Shown here piece by piece: positions 1 to 9,637 of a DNA stretch of 64,000 nt. The position numbers and the translations under genes were made by a program. Origin of the DNA: an uncultured Paracoccaceae bacterium. GTDB lineage: Bacteria; Pseudomonadota; Alphaproteobacteria; Rhodobacterales; Rhodobacteraceae. The notes below the pieces were generated by a model, which was not told the DNA's origin, did no database searches, and saw only the letters and a program-made list of their open reading frames with translations. Within the stretch, counting starts at the first letter, position 1. The number at the start of each line of letters is the position of its first letter. The DNA lies in NCBI GenBank assembly GCA_947503765.1, contig CANNFA010000002.1:616501-680500 (forward strand), read 5' to 3'.

Positions 1-8
1 CCTCCGCC

Positions 9-1361
9 TCATACGTTGAGCAGCAGGTGTTCACGCTCCCACGGGCTGATCACCTGCAGGAATTCCTGATACTCGACCCGCTTGACCGCCTCGTAGACGC
101 GGCAGAACTCCTCGCCCAGCACGCCGCGGATCGTGTCCGCCGCCCCGAAGGCATCGAGCGACTCGCCCAGGATCTGCGGGATGTCCGGCGGGGTCTCATA
201 GGCGTTGCCGGTGAATTGCGGCGCCGGGTCCGTGCCGTCCAGCATCCCCTGGTAGCCGCAGGCAAGCGACGCGGCGATGCCGAGATACGGGTTGCAGTCC
301 ATCCCGGCCAGCCGGTTCTCGACCCGCCGCGCATCGGGGCCGGAAACCGGCACCCGGATCCCCGTGGTGCGGTTGTCGATTCCCCATTGCAGGTTGATCG
401 GGGCGGCGTGGTCGCGCACATAGCGGCGGTAGGAATTGACATAGGGCGCCAGCACCGCGATCACCGAGGGCAGATGCGTCTGCAAGCCGCCGATGAAATG
501 GCGGAAAGCCGGCGCCTCGCCGCCCCCGGGGGTGGAGAACAGGTTTTGCCCGCTGGCGCTGTCCGCCACCGAATGGTGGATGTGCATGGCGCTGCCCGGC
601 TCGTCCTGGATCGGCTTGGCCATGAAGGTGGCGAAACAATCGTGGCGCAGCGCCGCCTCGCGGATCAGCCGCTTGAAAAAGAAGATCTCGTCGGCCAGCT
701 TCACCGGGTCGCCGTGGCGCAGGTTGATCTCGACCTGGCCGGCGCCGCCCTCCTGCAGGATGCCGTCGATCTCGAAGCCCTGGGCCTCGGCGAAATCGTA
801 GATGTCGTCGATCACCGGGCCGTATTCGTCCACCGCCGACATCGAATAGGCCTGGCGCGCGGCGGCGCGGCGGCCGGAGCGGCCCATCGGCGGCTCAACC
901 GGCTGGTTCGGGTCGGTGTTGCGCGCCACCAGAAAGAACTCCATCTCCGGCGCCACGATCGGGGTCCAGCCCCGTTCCGCATACAGCCCGACCACCCGCT
1001 TGAGCACGTTGCGCGGCGCCACCGGGATCGGCGCGCCGTCACGGTCCTCGATGTCGTGGATCACCTGCAGGGTCCAGTCGCCGGTCCAGGGCGCCGCCGT
1101 CGCGGTGTCGAGCGCGGGGCGCAGGATCATGTCCGGTTCGGTGAAGTCCGACCCGTCATCGACCCAGTCGCCGGTGATGGTCTGCAGGAAGATCGAGTTG
1201 GGCAGGTAGAAATGCGTCTGCTGCGCGAATTTGGCCGCGGGCATCGCCTTGCCGCGCGCCACGCCGGCCAGATCGGCCACCAGGCATTCCACCTCGTCAA
1301 GCCGCCGCCCCTCCAGGTAGGCCCGCGCGGCCTCGGGCAGCGCGTCCATCCAGTCAGCCAT
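9..1361 (-). CDS. Glutamine synthetase family ligase, gamma-glutamylpolyamine synthetase (PuuA)-like
   Basis: A 450-aa glutamine-synthetase-fold ligase. The N-terminal third is the beta-grasp domain and the rest is the catalytic domain. Visible active-site elements are APEMEFF (metal/glutamate site), GGAGQVEIN, the MHIHHS nucleotide/metal motif and NRTTGIRVP. The length and the absence of an adenylylation-type C-terminus fit the polyamine/amine ligases rather than assimilatory GlnA. It would join glutamate to an amine such as putrescine using ATP in the cytoplasm. It is the downstream partner of the amidotransferase gene, which it overlaps by 8 bp, so the two are co-transcribed. The exact amine is not visible; ethanolamine or other amines are possible. 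Confidence 0.85.
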   Translation of the reverse strand: MADWMDALPEAARAYLEGRRLDEVECLVADLAGVARGKAMPAAKFAQQTHFYLPNSIFLQTITGDWVDDGSDFTEPDMILRPALDTATAAPWTGDWTLQVIHDIEDRDGAPIPVAPRNVLKRVVGLYAERGWTPIVAPEMEFFLVARNTDPNQPVEPPMGRSGRRAAARQAYSMSAVDEYGPVIDDIYDFAEAQGFEIDGILQEGGAGQVEINLRHGDPVKLADEIFFFKRLIREAALRHDCFATFMAKPIQDEPGSAMHIHHSVADSASGQNLFSTPGGGEAPAFRHFIGGLQTHLPSVIAVLAPYVNSYRRYVRDHAAPINLQWGIDNRTTGIRVPVSGPDARRVENRLAGMDCNPYLGIAASLACGYQGMLDGTDPAPQFTGNAYETPPDIPQILGESLDAFGAADTIRGVLGEEFCRVYEAVKRVEYQEFLQVISPWEREHLLLNV

Positions 1362-2037
1362 CGGCGTGGCCCTTAAGATGGTCCGCGATGATCCGTGCCG
1401 TCCGGTCGTTGTCCAGCGGCGTGTCCGCCGCGCCGCGCGCCGCCGCCACCGCGTCCTCGGGCAGGATCTCCTCGCGCGTATCCACCAGCCCCGCGAAGAA
1501 GGCCGGCGTCATCTCGGGATGCGGCTGCATGGTCAGGATCGGCGCGTCGTAGCGCAGCATCGCGTTGGCGCAGGTGGCGGTGGTGCCGATCACCCGCGCG
1601 CCGGGCGGAGCCTTCGTCACCTGGTCCTGGTGCATCGCGTTCAGCGTCAGCGGGCCGAACTCGGCGCTGCGGTACATCTGCGGGCCGATGGTCCAGCCGC
1701 CGGCGAACTTCTCGGCCCGCCCGCCCATCGCCTGGGCGATGATCTGATGGCCGAAACAGATACCCACCATGGGAATGCGCGCTGCCGCCACGTCCCGGAT
1801 GAAGGTCTCAAGCGGGGGGATCCACGGGTGATCCTCGTAGACGCCATGGGGCGAGCCGGTCACCAGCCAGCCATCGGCTGCCTCGATCGCGCCCGGCAGC
1901 ACCATGTCCATGACCGGGTAGGTGTCGAATTCGAAGCCCATCCCGTCCAGCATCTGCCGGAATAGCGCGTCGTAATCGCCGAACGGGGCGTGCAGCTGGG
2001 CGGGCGCGCGCCCGGTCTGGAGAATGCCGATCTTCAT
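1354..2037 (-). CDS. Class I glutamine amidotransferase (PuuD/GuaA-type GATase domain)
   Basis: A 227-aa single-domain class I glutamine amidotransferase. The nucleophile elbow is VGICFGHQ, with the catalytic Cys, and the His/Glu pair is in QPHPEMT. The ATG chosen starts MKIGILQTG, the usual start of this family; a longer frame upstream has no family similarity. The gene precedes and overlaps the PuuA-like ligase, so a role in gamma-glutamyl-amine hydrolysis or glutamine handling in polyamine use is likely. That role is inferred from context, because these free GATases are hard to tell apart by sequence. Confidence 0.82.
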   Translation of the reverse strand: MKIGILQTGRAPAQLHAPFGDYDALFRQMLDGMGFEFDTYPVMDMVLPGAIEAADGWLVTGSPHGVYEDHPWIPPLETFIRDVAAARIPMVGICFGHQIIAQAMGGRAEKFAGGWTIGPQMYRSAEFGPLTLNAMHQDQVTKAPPGARVIGTTATCANAMLRYDAPILTMQPHPEMTPAFFAGLVDTREEILPEDAVAAARGAADTPLDNDRTARIIADHLKGHADG

Positions 2038-2288
2038 GGAACACCCGATCTGGAATTCGCAAAACCCTAGCGGCGCCCCGCCGCGCCGGCAAGGGGCCGT
2101 CATCGGCGGGCGGCGGCCGATCCCGGCGCGCTGCGGCATCTGCACGGATTTGCATGGCGTGGTTTGTTCCGGCGGAAAGCGCCTGGCGAAGCCGGCCCCG
2201 AAGCCGCGGGAAACGCCCCTTTTGCGCCTCGCCTCCCCGCCTGCCGAGGGCCATTGCGTCCCCGGTGCCCCCGGCCTAGCGTGCCGCC

Positions 2289-3203
2289 ATGTCCGCGGAT
2301 CGCCCCCTGTTCGGCATCGTCCTGATGCTCGGTTTCTGCTTCATGGCGCCGCTGGGCGATTCCATGATCAAGCTTCTGGGCGACATCGTCCCGCTCGACC
2401 GGCTGCTGCTGGTGCGCTACGGCGTGCAGGCGGCCGTGCTGGCCCCGGTGGTGCTGCTGGCGGGGGGCAGCCTGCGCCTGCCGCCGCGGGTGCTGGCGCT
2501 GACCGCGCTGCGGACCGTCCTGCATGTCCTTGCCGTGGCGATGATGGCGCTGTCGCTGCGCCACCTGCCGCTGGCAGAGGCGATCGCCATCGTCTACGTC
2601 ATGCCGTTCCTGCTGCTGCTGCTGGGCTGGACGCTGCTGGGCGAAGAGGTCGGCCCGCGCCGCCTGACCGCCTGCGCGGTGGGCTTTGCCGGCACCATGC
2701 TGGTGGTCAAGCCCAGCTTCGCCGAGGTCGGCTGGCTGGCGCTTCTGCCGGTGCTGGTGGCCGTCGCCTTCGCCTTCTTCATGCTGGTCACCCGGCAAGT
2801 CGCCAAGGCGGCCGGGCCGGTCGAGCTTCAGGCGGTCAGCGGGCTGATGGCGGTGGCGCTGCTGCTGCCACTCGATCTGTCGGGGCTGATGGGCGACTGG
2901 CCGCTGGACCGCGCGGGCCCGCCGGGCATCGGCGGCTGGGGCCTGCTGCTGGCGATGGGCCTTCTGGGCACGCTGGGACATCTGCTGATGACATGGGCGC
3001 TGCGCCATGCCCCGGCGGCGACGCTGGCGCCGATGCAATATCTGGAAATCCCGTTCGCCGCGCTGATCGGCTGGCTGATCTTTCACGACTTCCCCGACGG
3101 GCTGGCCTTTCTGGGGATCTGCGTGACCATCGGATCGGGTCTCTACATCATCGCGCGGGAACGTCGCCCGCGCCCGGCCAAAGCGCCCGTACCGCCGGCC
3201 TGA
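2289..3203 (+). CDS. EamA/DMT-family inner membrane transporter
   Basis: A 304-aa protein with about ten hydrophobic segments arranged as two EamA repeats, of the RhaT/YdcZ drug/metabolite transporter type. The first repeat contains the YVMPFLLLLLG stretch and a small cytoplasmic break follows at GEEVGPRR. Members export amino acids, nucleobases or other metabolites; no substrate can be read from the sequence. The 3' end overlaps the convergent thiamine pyrophosphokinase gene by 56 bp, a tight tail-to-tail arrangement with no room for a terminator. Confidence 0.85.
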   Translation: MSADRPLFGIVLMLGFCFMAPLGDSMIKLLGDIVPLDRLLLVRYGVQAAVLAPVVLLAGGSLRLPPRVLALTALRTVLHVLAVAMMALSLRHLPLAEAIAIVYVMPFLLLLLGWTLLGEEVGPRRLTACAVGFAGTMLVVKPSFAEVGWLALLPVLVAVAFAFFMLVTRQVAKAAGPVELQAVSGLMAVALLLPLDLSGLMGDWPLDRAGPPGIGGWGLLLAMGLLGTLGHLLMTWALRHAPAATLAPMQYLEIPFAALIGWLIFHDFPDGLAFLGICVTIGSGLYIIARERRPRPAKAPVPPA

Positions 3204-3834
3204 TCTGCGTGCGCGGCAGGATCGCCAGCATCCCGGGCCCGTCCAGCGCCAACGTGACCGGCGATGTCCTGACCGCGTTCGAGGTTGCCACGCGCCCGTC
3301 CGGCGCCAGTGCCAGCCCGTCGATGGGCCAGCGCAGGCCGGTGCTGGTGCCGCGCATCGCGCGCATCGGAAACAGCGACAACCGGGTGCCGACCGGCAGG
3401 TCGAGCCGCAGGTGCCGGGGCGCGTGAAACGCCAGATCGGACTCTCCGATCACGATCGCCGCGCCGGCCCGGTGCCGCACCAGCGCATTGTACACCGCCA
3501 GTTCGTGGTCCAGCCGCGCCCCGGTGAACCCGACCGCCAGCACGATCGGAGCGGCGATCCGGTCCAGCGCCTTGTCGAAATCGGTGCTGTCCTGTTCGGT
3601 CACCTTGTGCAGCACGCCGCTGCCCAGTTGCCGCCGCGCGGCATCTGACAGCGAATCCATGTCGCCGATCACCGCCTCGGGCCTGTAGCCGGCCGCCAGC
3701 GCGGTATCTGCACCGCTGTCGGCGGCCACCAGAACCGGCGCCAGCGCCAGCACCTGCTTCAGCAGCTCTGTTTCCAAAGGCGCACCGCCAAGCAGTGTCA
3801 CGGCCCCGCCGGATTGGACAATTGCGGCACTCAT
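3148..3834 (-). CDS. Thiamine pyrophosphokinase
   Basis: A 228-aa thiamine diphosphokinase that transfers pyrophosphate from ATP to thiamine to make ThDP. Diagnostic motifs are ADSGAD near the N-terminus, IGDMDS (metal/ATP site) and EQDSTDFDKAL, followed by the beta-rich thiamine-binding C-domain. The start is the ATG giving MSAAIVQSG; an upstream continuation of the frame runs into the neighbour's control region and is not family-like. It is divergent from the large acidic protein gene and overlaps the DMT transporter at its 3' end. No TPP riboswitch is visible upstream. Confidence 0.9.
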   Translation of the reverse strand: MSAAIVQSGGAVTLLGGAPLETELLKQVLALAPVLVAADSGADTALAAGYRPEAVIGDMDSLSDAARRQLGSGVLHKVTEQDSTDFDKALDRIAAPIVLAVGFTGARLDHELAVYNALVRHRAGAAIVIGESDLAFHAPRHLRLDLPVGTRLSLFPMRAMRGTSTGLRWPIDGLALAPDGRVATSNAVRTSPVTLALDGPGMLAILPRTQIRPAVRALWPGAGDVPAR

Positions 3835-3975
3835 GCCGATATTAATGGGATATTCGGACTTCGGCCACAATCTGACCAAGAAAAAATACCGCAAATACCC
3901 CGGTTCTGTTCCGAATCTGGAACCAAGGCGTGGTAAACACATCCTTGCTGGATCGGGGGAGAAAGCGACGCTCTG

Positions 3976-6900
3976 ATGGTTAACGCAAGTAAAATTCTGA
4001 CGGTTTCCTACGGCACGTTTTCGTGCACGCTGGAAGGGTTCGACGAGCCGTTCTCGACGATGAAGTCGATTGCCGAGTATTTCCGCGACCTGGCGGCTGA
4101 TGACCGTTACTTCGGGGCCGAGCCGCCGACCCCGGATGCCGAGATGCTCCATCGGATCGCCGAGCGCGAGATTCAGCGCCGGGTCGAGGCGCGCGTGCAG
4201 AAGAACGGCATCCTGCTGCGCCAGATCGACGATGCCGCCCCGTCCCCCGTCCGCCCGCCCGAGCGAGAACCGGCACGCGAAACCGCACCCGCCGGCGCTG
4301 CCTCTGGCCGCGCGTCGCCTGCCGCGCCGCCGCCGCATGTGCCCTCCCCGCCCTACGGAAGCGCCGCCGCCGCGCCTTCCGATGACGGTGTGGCAGAGAC
4401 CGTGGCAGAGAAACTGCGCCGGATTCGCGCCGCCGTCGCCCGTGCCCAGACCGACGATCCGCAGCTTGGCCATGCCTTCGCCGAGGACGAGCGCGCCGAG
4501 CCGGCGGAGGAGGCCGTGCCCCTTGCGCCGGAGGCGCAGGAGACTAGCGCGCCGGAGGCGCAGGAGGAGAGTGCGCCGGAGGCGCAGGAGGAGAGTGCGC
4601 CGGAGGCGCAGGAAGAAATCGCGCCGGCGGCCAGTGCGCCGGAGGTGCCGGATTCGGCAGAGCAGGGAGCGGCCGGCATGGCCGCGCCCGAGCCGGTGGA
4701 GGACCAGCCCGTCGATGCAGCGCCCGAGCCGGCCGAATCAGCCGCGCCCGAGGCAGAGATCGACGAGGACGCGGCAGGCGAAGACGAGGCAGACGAAGAC
4801 GACGGCAGCATCCTCGAAGCGCTCGCCGCCGCCGAGACCGCGCAGCACCCTGCCTCGGACGGCACAGAGCCCGAGGCCGTGGCAGAGCCGGAGGCCGATA
4901 CGGAAACCGACGAGGCCCGCATGGTGCCGGAGCCGGCCGAGGGCATGCTGACCATGCCCGAGGACGACGCGACCGAGCCGGACGAGACCGCTTTGGAGGA
5001 CGATTCGGCGCAGCCCGGCGAGGGCTCGCTCGATTTCTCCGCCTTCGGTCTGGACACGGATGCGCCCGAAGCCGAGCTGGACAGCGACACCGCCGACGAT
5101 GTCGAGGCGGTGTCGGATGGCGGCGAGACTTCGCACGAAGACGATATGATCGCCGCCTTCATGGACAGCGGCGATCCTGCCGACGACAGCGCCGCCGAGC
5201 CGGAAAAAGCCGTGCAATCCGCCTTCGAGGATGAGGGCCCTGCCGCGGCGTTGCCCGCTGATACGACCGCGGAAACGGACGAGGCCGAGGCTGGCCGCGC
5301 CGACGTGATCCACGTGGCGGCGGAAGATACACCGGACGGCGTGGCCGAAGCCGAGATCGTGGACGACGTGACCGACGCCGGTATCGCCGGCGACATGGCC
5401 GAGGCCGAGACGACTGACACCGTGGCCGAGGCCGATACCACTGACGCTATGGCCGAAGCCGGTAGCGCCGACGACGAGACCGAAGCTGATACCGCCGACG
5501 ACGTGGCCGACGCCGATACCCCCGACGACGAGACCGACGCCGATACCGCCGAGGCCGCCACGCTGCCGGATACAGAGCTGGACCTTTCCGACATCCTGGG
5601 CACCTCGGATGCCGAGTCGCTGCCGCCCCTGCCGCTGACCAGCGCGGAGCGGATCGATTCGCTCGGCTCCGGCGAAGAGGACTCAGACGAGTTCGAGCTG
5701 ACCCGTGTGCGGGTCGTGAAGATGACCCGCGTGGAATTCGATGCGCAATTCGTCGAGGATGAGAGCGCGGACGATGCCCCCGTCACCCACGATGGCGAAT
5801 TGCCGGAGGATGCCCCCAGGGGACGCGACCGGATCCGGGCCGCGCTGGGCGATACCGGGCTGTCCGAGGCGGACGAGGCCGACCTGATCGAGGAACTGAT
5901 GCAGGCCGGGCAGGGCGACGACGCCCCCCAGGCGGATGCCGCCCCCGAGGCAGCGCAGGACACCGCCGAAACGGCCGATGATGCCGCAGACGACGCGGAC
6001 GACTACGTGGAAACCGTGCAGGAGCGGCCCGAAGAAACGCCGGGCATGGGCGCGCATGCCGATACGCGCGATCCCGGCATCGGGGCCGGACCGGACGTGC
6101 CGGTGGACCGCCTGCTGGCCCAGACCGACACCGAGCTGCGCGCGACCGAGACCAAGCGCCGCCGGTCGGCGATCGCCCATCTGAAGGCCGCTGTTGCCGC
6201 GGTGCGCGCCGATGGCGGCCGCGCCGCCGCCGCCTCCGACCGCGAGACCGAGGAGGCGATGAACCGCTACCGCGACGACCTCGCCAGCGCCGTCGAAGGC
6301 GACGCCCGCACCGCGCCGCCGGCCCGCGACACGCTGTCGGGCATGCCGGAAACGAACGCGGCGGAAGACGGCGATGCCGCAACGTCCGAGACACGCGGCG
6401 CGGCGGAGCCTGATACCGGCGACGAGGCTTTGGCACCCGGCGCGGCCGGCATTGCGGCGGCGTCGGAAGAAACCGGCCTTGACGATACGGCGCCCGGCGA
6501 CGCCGACGATGACGCCGCGCGCGCCGCCGCCGCCAGCCCCCGGCCGCGCCGCAAGCGGTGGATGGCGCCGCTCATGCTGGTGTCCGAACAGCGGGTCGAC
6601 AAGCCCGGCACCGAAGAGGCCGCCGCGCCGGTTCGACCGCGCCGGATCCGCACCGAGGATCTGGATGGCGACACCGAGACGGATACCGCCGCCGGATCGG
6701 GGGGCGATTCCGCCGAGGAATTCCGCCGCTTCGTGGATGCCGTCGCGCCGGACGGGCTGCAGGAACTGCTCGAAGCGTCCGCTGCCTATGGCGGCGTGGT
6801 CGAGGGCGCGCCGTCAAGCACCCGCCCGCAGATCATGCGCCGCGTCGCGCGGTATCTGCCCGAGGACAGCTTCAGCCGCGAAGAGGGGCTGCGCGCCTTC

Positions 6901-7008
6901 GGTGTTCTGCTGCGCGAGGGGCGGATCCAGCGGATCGAACGGGGCCGCTTCGCCGTGGCGCCCGGCAGCCGGTTCGCCGACGCGACCCGCAAGTCCGCCA
7001 CCGGCTGA
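3976..7008 (+). CDS. Large acidic low-complexity protein with conserved ends, unknown function
   Basis: A 1010-aa protein that I do not recognise functionally. Residues 1 to about 85 form a compact, non-repetitive domain ([20 protein letters not shown]) ending in an Arg/Glu-rich helix. The centre (about 90-620) is extremely rich in Ala, Asp, Glu, Thr and Pro. It holds four exact-phase 8-aa repeats (APEAQEES type) and a second run built on DTADD/DDETDAD units. The last 85 residues ([13 protein letters not shown] onwards) are again globular and basic. There is no signal peptide or membrane segment. The middle is probably a disordered linker between two domains. It is monocistronic and followed by a strong terminator. 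Confidence 0.8.
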   Translation: MVNASKILTVSYGTFSCTLEGFDEPFSTMKSIAEYFRDLAADDRYFGAEPPTPDAEMLHRIAEREIQRRVEARVQKNGILLRQIDDAAPSPVRPPEREPARETAPAGAASGRASPAAPPPHVPSPPYGSAAAAPSDDGVAETVAEKLRRIRAAVARAQTDDPQLGHAFAEDERAEPAEEAVPLAPEAQETSAPEAQEESAPEAQEESAPEAQEEIAPAASAPEVPDSAEQGAAGMAAPEPVEDQPVDAAPEPAESAAPEAEIDEDAAGEDEADEDDGSILEALAAAETAQHPASDGTEPEAVAEPEADTETDEARMVPEPAEGMLTMPEDDATEPDETALEDDSAQPGEGSLDFSAFGLDTDAPEAELDSDTADDVEAVSDGGETSHEDDMIAAFMDSGDPADDSAAEPEKAVQSAFEDEGPAAALPADTTAETDEAEAGRADVIHVAAEDTPDGVAEAEIVDDVTDAGIAGDMAEAETTDTVAEADTTDAMAEAGSADDETEADTADDVADADTPDDETDADTAEAATLPDTELDLSDILGTSDAESLPPLPLTSAERIDSLGSGEEDSDEFELTRVRVVKMTRVEFDAQFVEDESADDAPVTHDGELPEDAPRGRDRIRAALGDTGLSEADEADLIEELMQAGQGDDAPQADAAPEAAQDTAETADDAADDADDYVETVQERPEETPGMGAHADTRDPGIGAGPDVPVDRLLAQTDTELRATETKRRRSAIAHLKAAVAAVRADGGRAAAASDRETEEAMNRYRDDLASAVEGDARTAPPARDTLSGMPETNAAEDGDAATSETRGAAEPDTGDEALAPGAAGIAAASEETGLDDTAPGDADDDAARAAAASPRPRRKRWMAPLMLVSEQRVDKPGTEEAAAPVRPRRIRTEDLDGDTETDTAAGSGGDSAEEFRRFVDAVAPDGLQELLEASAAYGGVVEGAPSSTRPQIMRRVARYLPEDSFSREEGLRAFGVLLREGRIQRIERGRFAVAPGSRFADATRKSATG
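4525..4620 (+). repeat. Four tandem 24-bp coding repeats
   Basis: Four consecutive 24-bp units beginning gcgccggaggcgcagga, with few mismatches, encode [32 protein letters not shown]. They lie in frame in the acidic protein gene. The near-identity at DNA level suggests recent slippage expansion. Confidence 0.9.
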
Positions 7009-7036
7009 CCGGGCGGCGGCACGCCCTACCCATGTG

Positions 7037-7068
7037 AATGCCCCCGCAACCCGTTGCGGGGGCATTTT
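7037..7068 (+). terminator. Rho-independent terminator after the acidic protein gene
   Basis: A 14-bp perfect stem (aatgcccccgcaac paired with gttgcgggggcatt) with a two-base centre is followed by tttcg. It sits 29 bp after the stop codon. Confidence 0.85.
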
Positions 7069-7142
7069 CGTTCGGGCAAGCCGCACAAGGACCGCCGCGG
7101 CCCGGCGATATGGTTGCCGCGCACCGCCGACTTCGCCCGCGT

Positions 7143-7841
7143 TCAGACGGCCTGCCCGGTGGCAAACTCCGCCGCTTGCCGGATCGCGCGGATATTGGTG
7201 CCGTAGGGCGCGGGATCGTCCGCAGAGCCGCCGCGAAAAACCGCCGAGCCGGCGACCAGCACATCGGCCCCGGCGCGCGCGACCTGCGGCGCGGTCTCGG
7301 GGGTGACGCCGCCATCGACCTCGACATGGACGGGGCGGTCGCCGATCAGCGCGCGCACCGCGCGGATCTTGTCCGTCACGTCGATGAATTTCTGCCCGCC
7401 GAAGCCGGGATTGACGCTCATCACCAGCACCAGGTCGACCAGATCCAGCACATCCGCCACCGCCGCCGCCGGCGTGCCGGGGTTCAGCGCCACGCCCGGC
7501 CGCGCGCCGGCGGCCCGGATCGCCTGAAGCGTGCGGTGGATATGCGGGCCGGCCTCGACATGCGCGGTGATGATGTCGGCGCCGGCGCGCGCGAACGCCT
7601 CGATATAGGGATCGACCGGTGCGATCATCAGGTGCACGTCCATCACCGTCTTCACATGCGGGCGGAACGCGGCCACGGCCGGCGGGCCGAAGGTGATGTT
7701 GGGCACGAAATGGCCGTCCATCACATCGACATGGACCCAGTCGGCGCCCTGATCCTCGATGGCGCGGATTTCGCGCCCGAAATCGGCGAAGTCGGCGGAC
7801 AGGATCGACGGGGCGATGCGGATCGGGCGGGGGGCGGACAT
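7143..7841 (-). CDS. rpe: Ribulose-phosphate 3-epimerase
   Basis: A 232-aa TIM-barrel epimerase that interconverts ribulose 5-phosphate and xylulose 5-phosphate. All family signatures are present: APSILSADF at the N-terminus, the metal/acid-base motif DVMDGHFVPN, HVEAG, MSVNPGFGGQKFI, VDGG and the phosphate-binding VAGSAVF. The chosen ATG (MSAPRPIRIAPS) has an aaggagaa ribosome site about 8 bases upstream. It is divergent from the SDR gene. Confidence 0.95.
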   Translation of the reverse strand: MSAPRPIRIAPSILSADFADFGREIRAIEDQGADWVHVDVMDGHFVPNITFGPPAVAAFRPHVKTVMDVHLMIAPVDPYIEAFARAGADIITAHVEAGPHIHRTLQAIRAAGARPGVALNPGTPAAAVADVLDLVDLVLVMSVNPGFGGQKFIDVTDKIRAVRALIGDRPVHVEVDGGVTPETAPQVARAGADVLVAGSAVFRGGSADDPAPYGTNIRAIRQAAEFATGQAV

Positions 7842-7983
7842 GGCGGGTTCTCCTTGGCTGCGTGCCGGTGCGGCTGGAGGCGGCATAGCGCGCATCGCGC
7901 GGGCACGTCCAGTGCGCTGCCGCGGCTTGACCTTGCCCGCGCCGCCGGGGATGGTCGGCCGCGACACAAGGGAAGGAACGACG

Positions 7984-8721
7984 ATGGAGTTCGACGGACA
8001 GGTTGCGGTGATCACCGGCGGCGCGCAGGGGATCGGGCTGGAAGTGGCGCGGCAGCTGCGCGCGCGCGGCGCGCGTTGCGCGCTGTGGGATCTGGACGAG
8101 GCGCTGGCGCGCGAGGCGGCGGAGACCCTTGGCGGCGACGCGCTGGCGCTGGGCGTCGACGTGTCCGACTGGGCCAGCGTCGAGGCGGCGGCCAAGGCCA
8201 CGCTGGATGCGGCCGGGCGCATCGACGTGCTGGTGAATTCGGCCGGTGTCGCCGGGCTGAACGCGCCGGTCGCGGATTACCCGCCCGAGGAATTCGAGCG
8301 CATCGTGGCGATCAACCTGATGGGCACGTTCCACACCAACCGCGCGGTGGTGCCCGCGATGCGCGCGCAGGGCTACGGGCGGATCGTCAACATCGCGTCG
8401 ATTGCCGGGAAGGAGGGCAACCCGAATGCCAGCGCCTATTCCGCGTCCAAGGCGGGGGTGATCGGGTTCACCAAGTCGCTGGCCAAGGAGCTGGCCGATC
8501 TCGACATCTCGGTCAACAGCGTGACACCTGCCGCGGCGCGCACCCGCATCTTCGACCAGATGGAGCCGAAATTCATCGACTACATGCTGTCGAAGATCCC
8601 GCGCGGGCGGTTTCTCGAACTGGACGAAGCCGCGGCGACCATCGTCTTTGCGGCGAGCCGGGCCAATTCCTTCACCACCGGGTCGGTATTCGACCTGTCG
8701 GGGGGGCGCGCCACCTACTGA
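7984..8721 (+). CDS. SDR-family NAD(P)-dependent dehydrogenase
   Basis: A 245-aa classical short-chain dehydrogenase. It has the Rossmann motif TGGAQGIG (residues about 12-19), the structural NSAGVAG and the catalytic YSASK preceded by IASIAGKEGNPNAS. It ends in FDLSGGRATY. This tail and the catalytic block are shared almost word for word with the SDR at 59.7-60.4 kb, so the two are paralogues of one subfamily, probably sugar or sugar-acid dehydrogenases. A purine-rich aagggaaggaacg site precedes the ATG. The substrate is unknown. Confidence 0.88.
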   Translation: MEFDGQVAVITGGAQGIGLEVARQLRARGARCALWDLDEALAREAAETLGGDALALGVDVSDWASVEAAAKATLDAAGRIDVLVNSAGVAGLNAPVADYPPEEFERIVAINLMGTFHTNRAVVPAMRAQGYGRIVNIASIAGKEGNPNASAYSASKAGVIGFTKSLAKELADLDISVNSVTPAAARTRIFDQMEPKFIDYMLSKIPRGRFLELDEAAATIVFAASRANSFTTGSVFDLSGGRATY

Positions 8722-8761
8722 ACGGCCTTTCCAAACCTCCCTGCCGTGGTAAGACTCGGGC

Positions 8762-9637
8762 ATGGAAGCGAAATCCGACATGGTCGTGGCCGTGGACGGC
8801 GGCGGCACGCGGTGCCGTGCGGCGATCTGCGCGGCGGATGGCAGCGTTCTGGCGCGGGCCGAGGGCGGGGCCGCCAATGTCTCCAGCGCGTTCGACGGCG
8901 CGGTGGACACCTTGCGCATCGTGCTGGAGGCGGCGCGCGATGCCGCAGGGATCGACGCGGAGGCACTGGCCGCCTGTCCGGCCTGGCTGGGGCTGGCCGG
9001 GGCGATCGACGACGCGCTTTGTGCCGAGGTCGCGGCGCGGATGCCGTTTGCCCGCTGCCGGGTCAGCGACGACCGCCCCACCGCGATGGCCGGTGCGCTG
9101 GGCGGGCGCGACGGCTGCCTGATCGCCGCCGGCACCGGCAGTTTCCTGGGCCGGCAGGCCGAGGGGCGGCACGATTTCGTCGGCGGCTGGGGGCTGCAAC
9201 TGTCCGACCGCGCCTCGGGCGCATGGTTGGGGCGGGGGCTTCTGACCCAGGTGCTCGACTGGCATGACGGGATGCGCGCCGAAACGCCCCTGCTTGCGCG
9301 GACCATGGCCGGGTTCGGATCGCCCCGCGCGGTGGTGGAATTCAGCCTGCGCGCCGCCCCGTTCGATTACGCGGAACTGGCGCCGGCCGTGGTGGCCGCG
9401 GCCGAGGATGGCGACGCCACGGCGCAGGCGCTGCTGCGTGCCGGCGCGGACTGGATCGCGGCCGGGCTGCGGCGGCTGGGCTGGCAGACGGCAGAGGCGG
9501 TCTGCGCCGTGGGCGGCGTCGGCCCTCATTACGCCGCCTACCTGCCCGCCGACATCTCTGCCGCGCTGGTCCCCCCCGAGGGCAGCGAGCTTGACGGCGC
9601 GATCCGCCTGGCGCTGGGCCTGCGGGAGGCCGGCTGA
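8762..9637 (+). CDS. BadF/BadG-type sugar kinase, probable N-acetylglucosamine/glucosamine kinase
   Basis: A 291-aa ASKHA-fold kinase. The phosphate-1 loop is VVAVDGGGTRCRAA at the N-terminus, a second nucleotide loop is IAAGTGSFLGR, and GGWGLQLSDRASGAWLGR is the conserved region of BadF/GlcNAc kinases. Its stop codon overlaps the nagA start (TGATG), so it is translationally coupled to nagA. That makes an amino sugar, GlcNAc or glucosamine, the likely substrate. There are no iron-sulfur Cys residues of the benzoyl-CoA reductase activators. Confidence 0.85.
   Translation: MEAKSDMVVAVDGGGTRCRAAICAADGSVLARAEGGAANVSSAFDGAVDTLRIVLEAARDAAGIDAEALAACPAWLGLAGAIDDALCAEVAARMPFARCRVSDDRPTAMAGALGGRDGCLIAAGTGSFLGRQAEGRHDFVGGWGLQLSDRASGAWLGRGLLTQVLDWHDGMRAETPLLARTMAGFGSPRAVVEFSLRAAPFDYAELAPAVVAAAEDGDATAQALLRAGADWIAAGLRRLGWQTAEAVCAVGGVGPHYAAYLPADISAALVPPEGSELDGAIRLALGLREAG

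Noticed and set aside
3901-3930. SOS (GTTC-N7-GTTC) box near the acidic protein gene
   Set aside because: The second half reads AATC and not GTTC at the required spacing.
3835-3975. TPP riboswitch before the thiamine pyrophosphokinase gene
   Set aside because: The conserved CUGAGA core of the THI element is absent from the leader.
6814-9306. An 830-codon minus-strand frame across the acidic gene end, rpe and the SDR
   Set aside because: rpe is clearly read in another frame on that strand, and the SDR and kinase lie opposite.
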